Part shown: positions 61,659 to 64,000 of the stretch, one piece after another
Position numbering within the stretch: the first letter of the stretch is position 1
How the letters are laid out: every line of letters begins with the position of its first letter
From: Mastigamoeba balamuthi
Lineage: Eukaryota; Evosea; Mastigamoebida; Mastigamoebidae
Assembly: GCA_902651635.1 (NCBI GenBank)
Contig: CACRSC010001918.1
Span: 182,842-246,841 of the forward strand
Length of the DNA: 64,000 nt
Direction of reading: 5' to 3'
Notes under the pieces: model-generated
The model's database searches: none
Told to the model about the DNA's origin: nothing
What the model saw: only the letters and a program-made list of their open reading frames with translations
Translations under genes and position numbers: made by a program

Positions 61659-63508
61659 TCAGTTGTCGAGGTCCACCGAGTCGGACTCGTTGTGGCGCAG
61701 CTCGTCGAGGCTGAGGCTGTCGATGAAGTCTATGCACGCCATCAGCGTGGCCAGCGCGTAGCCCTCCTCGTCGGCGCTTTCCCAGCACGTCATGAATTCG
61801 GTGATGAACGCCGTCTCGGCGTGCACGTTCGGTACGCTCGCCTGCGTCAGCGCAAACGACAGCAGGGGCACGATGTCGTCTCCACCGCTGCCCAGCGGCG
61901 GCTTGTGAGACTGGGCGTTTGTGGTTGCCCGCGCGCGCACATCATGATGCTCTCCTTGGCGACGCTCTTGCCCTCGTAGAACTGCTCGACGCACCTGGTC
62001 AGCGCCGCTGATGCGGCTACCTGCGCGGGAACGTCAGCCAACAGCGCAACAGCAGAGGGGCCAGCCGCACGATGCAGCGGCTCTTGTCGTGGGGCGCTGT
62101 CTTTGTCGTCATCTCCAGCAGCGAGTCTATGGCAGGCCTGTACGCGAGGGCCGCAGCCTCGACGACGTTGGCGCAGCCATCCTGTAGAAGGCGGGGAAGG
62201 AGAAGGGGGAGGGGGCGTGTGGGCCACCAAGAACACAGTGTAGTAGGCTCGGGATGTTACAGGGACCAGCCAGAAGCGCCGCCTGACAAGAAGCCCCGAT
62301 AGCGTGATGCTGGGCGCCAGCTCGGCCAGCTTTGTCATGGTGGCCGCGCTCTTTTGCCGGTACTGCGTTGCGGGCCTCACGGTCAGGAGCGGCCGGCGGG
62401 GGAGTTGCGCCGTGCCTTGTCCTTGTACAGCGCAAAGACCGACGTGAAGATGGCAGGGAAGACGACCTCGGCGATGGCCTTGTGGCACTCGCGCATGCCA
62501 GTCCCCGAGGAGCTCAGCTTGAACTGGGCGGCCACGCTCTCCCTGGTTGTGTCTGCGGTGCTGCGTCAGCAGCCGCCCGACACCCGATGCGGTGCGCAGC
62601 AGTGCCGCACCCAGGAAGTCCTTGACCTCCTTCGTGACGGCCTGCAGGGTCTTGTGCGGCGCGCTTGCCAGGACGTCCGACGTGAACTCGGAGCAGCGGC
62701 GCTGCAGGGGGTGGCCCTCGGTCGTCAGCATCCGCTTGACGTTTGCGCTGACGGCCGCGAGGTCCCCGCCGTCGGCAATGAGCTGCCTGTAGTCTCTGGC
62801 CGATTGCTGCATTAGGACCCCCTCCTGTCAGGCCTGCAACGAGCACCGCAGAGGGCGGGGCTGCGCGCCTCCTTCTCGTTGAGCTCTGTGAACTTGGCGT
62901 TGACAGCTGCTGCGAGCTGCTTGGCCTTGCCCACCACGGCAGCCCTGCAGCGACAGCCAGGGCACAGCGTCAGACGAGAGCGTGGCAGCCCCAGCCCCCG
63001 GGTCACCTGAAGGCCTCTGTGGCGTCGGCGTCCTCGGGGGCAACGGCAGCGACGGCGGCTGCAGAGGGCACCTGGAAGACCTCTCTGATGGCCTGGGGGC
63101 AGCAGCGGGCAGCAGGGGCGCGTCAGAGGGCGCGAGGGGCGAGGGGCGAGGGGCGAGGGACGCACGGCGATCTGCTTGGACCTGGCGATGGCGAGGTTCT
63201 CAGCCTGCTGGCGGGCGAGCCAGAGGAGCTGCGGCAGAGGCTCGCGTGAGGCGAAGAGGGCGCAGAGGGCGCAGAGGAGGCGTGCCATGTCGGAGCTCTG
63301 GGCCTGGCTGTAGGGGGCAGCAGCAGCCGCCGCCTGGTGCGCCTGGTGCGCCTGCCTGCGCGCCAGGAACTGGTTCATGAGGGCCAGCTCCCGCACGGGG
63401 GCCCCCACCTTGGCGGCGGCCTCGCCCCCCAGGGCCCCCAGGCGCTCCGCGGCCACCCCCATGGCCAGGGCCTCGGCAGCGACGCCGGGCAGCAGCTCCA
63501 CGCCCCCC

Positions 63509-63544
<36 letters not shown>

Positions 63545-64000
63545 GGGGGAGACGGAGGGGCCCCGGGCAGCGCCGAGGGGGAGGGAGCAGCGGCAGAGGC
63601 AGCGGCAGGGGCAGAGGGGGCCGGGGGGGCGGCAGAAGACGGGGGCGGGGGCGAGGGGCGCGGGGCAGGGACGCCGGGGAGAGGAGGGGGCGCCAGGAGG
63701 GGGCCGGGGGGCGGGCGAGGGCCCAGGGAGGCGAGGAGGAGGGCGAGGGCGGCGTCGAGGCAGCGGTGGGCGGTGCCCGCGAGGAGCTGGGCGTCGAGGG
63801 CCAGGCGCTCTGGACCGCAGAGGCCGCCAGGCGCGTCAGAGAGCCTCGGGGGCAACAGAGGCAACAGAGAGGGGGCAGCGGACGGACGGCGGGCGTCGGG
63901 GGTTGCGGCGTAGAGGCTGAGGCCGTGGGCCTGCAGCAGCTCGCGCGAGGCCAGGACGGTGGCCACGACGTACTCGCCCAGGGCTGCCTCCTGTGCAGCA
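61659..64000 (-). CDS. VPS9-domain Rab GEF (5' end outside window)
   Basis: The stop TGA is at 61659-61661 after DSVDLDN. The C-terminal VPS9 core is clear: GGDDIVPLLSFALTQASVPN, VHAETAFITEFM, EEGYALATLMACIDFIDSLS. It contains the conserved Asp and Tyr/Thr positions used to activate Rab5-type GTPases. Upstream exons carry a helical bundle (TASGVGRLL, ECHKAIAEVVFPAIFTSVF, YRPAIDSLLEM), a Pro/Ala-rich segment with a run of twelve Gln near 63510-63545, and the most N-terminal visible exon (EAALGEYVVATVLASREL), which begins at an acceptor near 63992. Introns are short. The full protein probably acts on early endosomes. The number of missing upstream exons is unknown. Confidence 0.8.

Overview
This window is eukaryotic nuclear DNA. 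It is very GC-rich (except for a few AT-rich islands), gene-dense, and cut by many short spliceosomal introns of about 50-100 nt. Most introns are GT-AG, often with a GTGCGC or GTGAGC donor, and a few look like GC-AG. The gene set is a small-GTPase and endolysosomal repertoire: Arf, a DOCK RhoGEF, a RapGAP, a VPS9 RabGEF, a Vps39/TRAP1-type tether, legumain proteases, a TKL kinase and a CudA-like putative transcription factor. This suggests a free-living amoebozoan. A Mastigamoeba-like archamoeba would fit the GC content and intron size, but that is inference; no rRNA or other taxonomic marker is present.

Layout. (1) 1-12.7 kb is a minus-strand cluster of five legumain (C13 peptidase) units: A is cut by the window edge and has a frameshift in the signal peptide; B is a scrambled pseudogene; C and D are intact, near-identical copies inside a ~2.7 kb segmental duplication; E is a remnant. 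Between C and D lies an AT-rich island holding a complete but dead Tc1/mariner element with paired inverted repeats and a TA duplication. (2) 13.4-15.5 kb is a decayed piggyBac-related element with SAP-like motifs. (3) 16.6-17.2 kb is an unrecognised gene. (4) 17.4-20.8 kb is a six-exon minus-strand gene whose exons join in frame into a ~1008-residue protein: C1/DC1-like zinc fingers, an isoaspartyl-methyltransferase-like domain, two SAM domains and a kinase domain with true tyrosine-kinase hallmarks. (5) 21.1-28.4 kb is a tandem array of five intronless kelch-type propeller paralogs, one with a single-base frameshift.

(6) 28.7-42.1 kb holds housekeeping and trafficking genes: a Vps39/TRAP1 family tether, Arf GTPase, a four-TM protein, a DOCK GEF and eIF3i. 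(7) 42.7-47.8 kb holds a CudA-like protein, the C-terminal part of HMG-CoA reductase truncated by an assembly gap, and a TKL kinase. (8) 48.3-54.0 kb holds an unrecognised gene that may share the CudA-like motif pattern, an ankyrin relic, tRNA-dihydrouridine synthase and a GPI-type cysteine-rich secreted protein. (9) 54.6-64.0 kb holds a coiled-coil RapGAP, a double-p25-alpha (TPPP) protein, an unrecognised gene and a VPS9 RabGEF running off the right edge.

Three single-N positions (39353, 44652, 52499) are assembly joins. Two are flanked by unmerged duplicate sequence and one beheads HMG-CoA reductase. Several promoters, mostly divergent ones, share a GTATCTC/GAGATAC motif.
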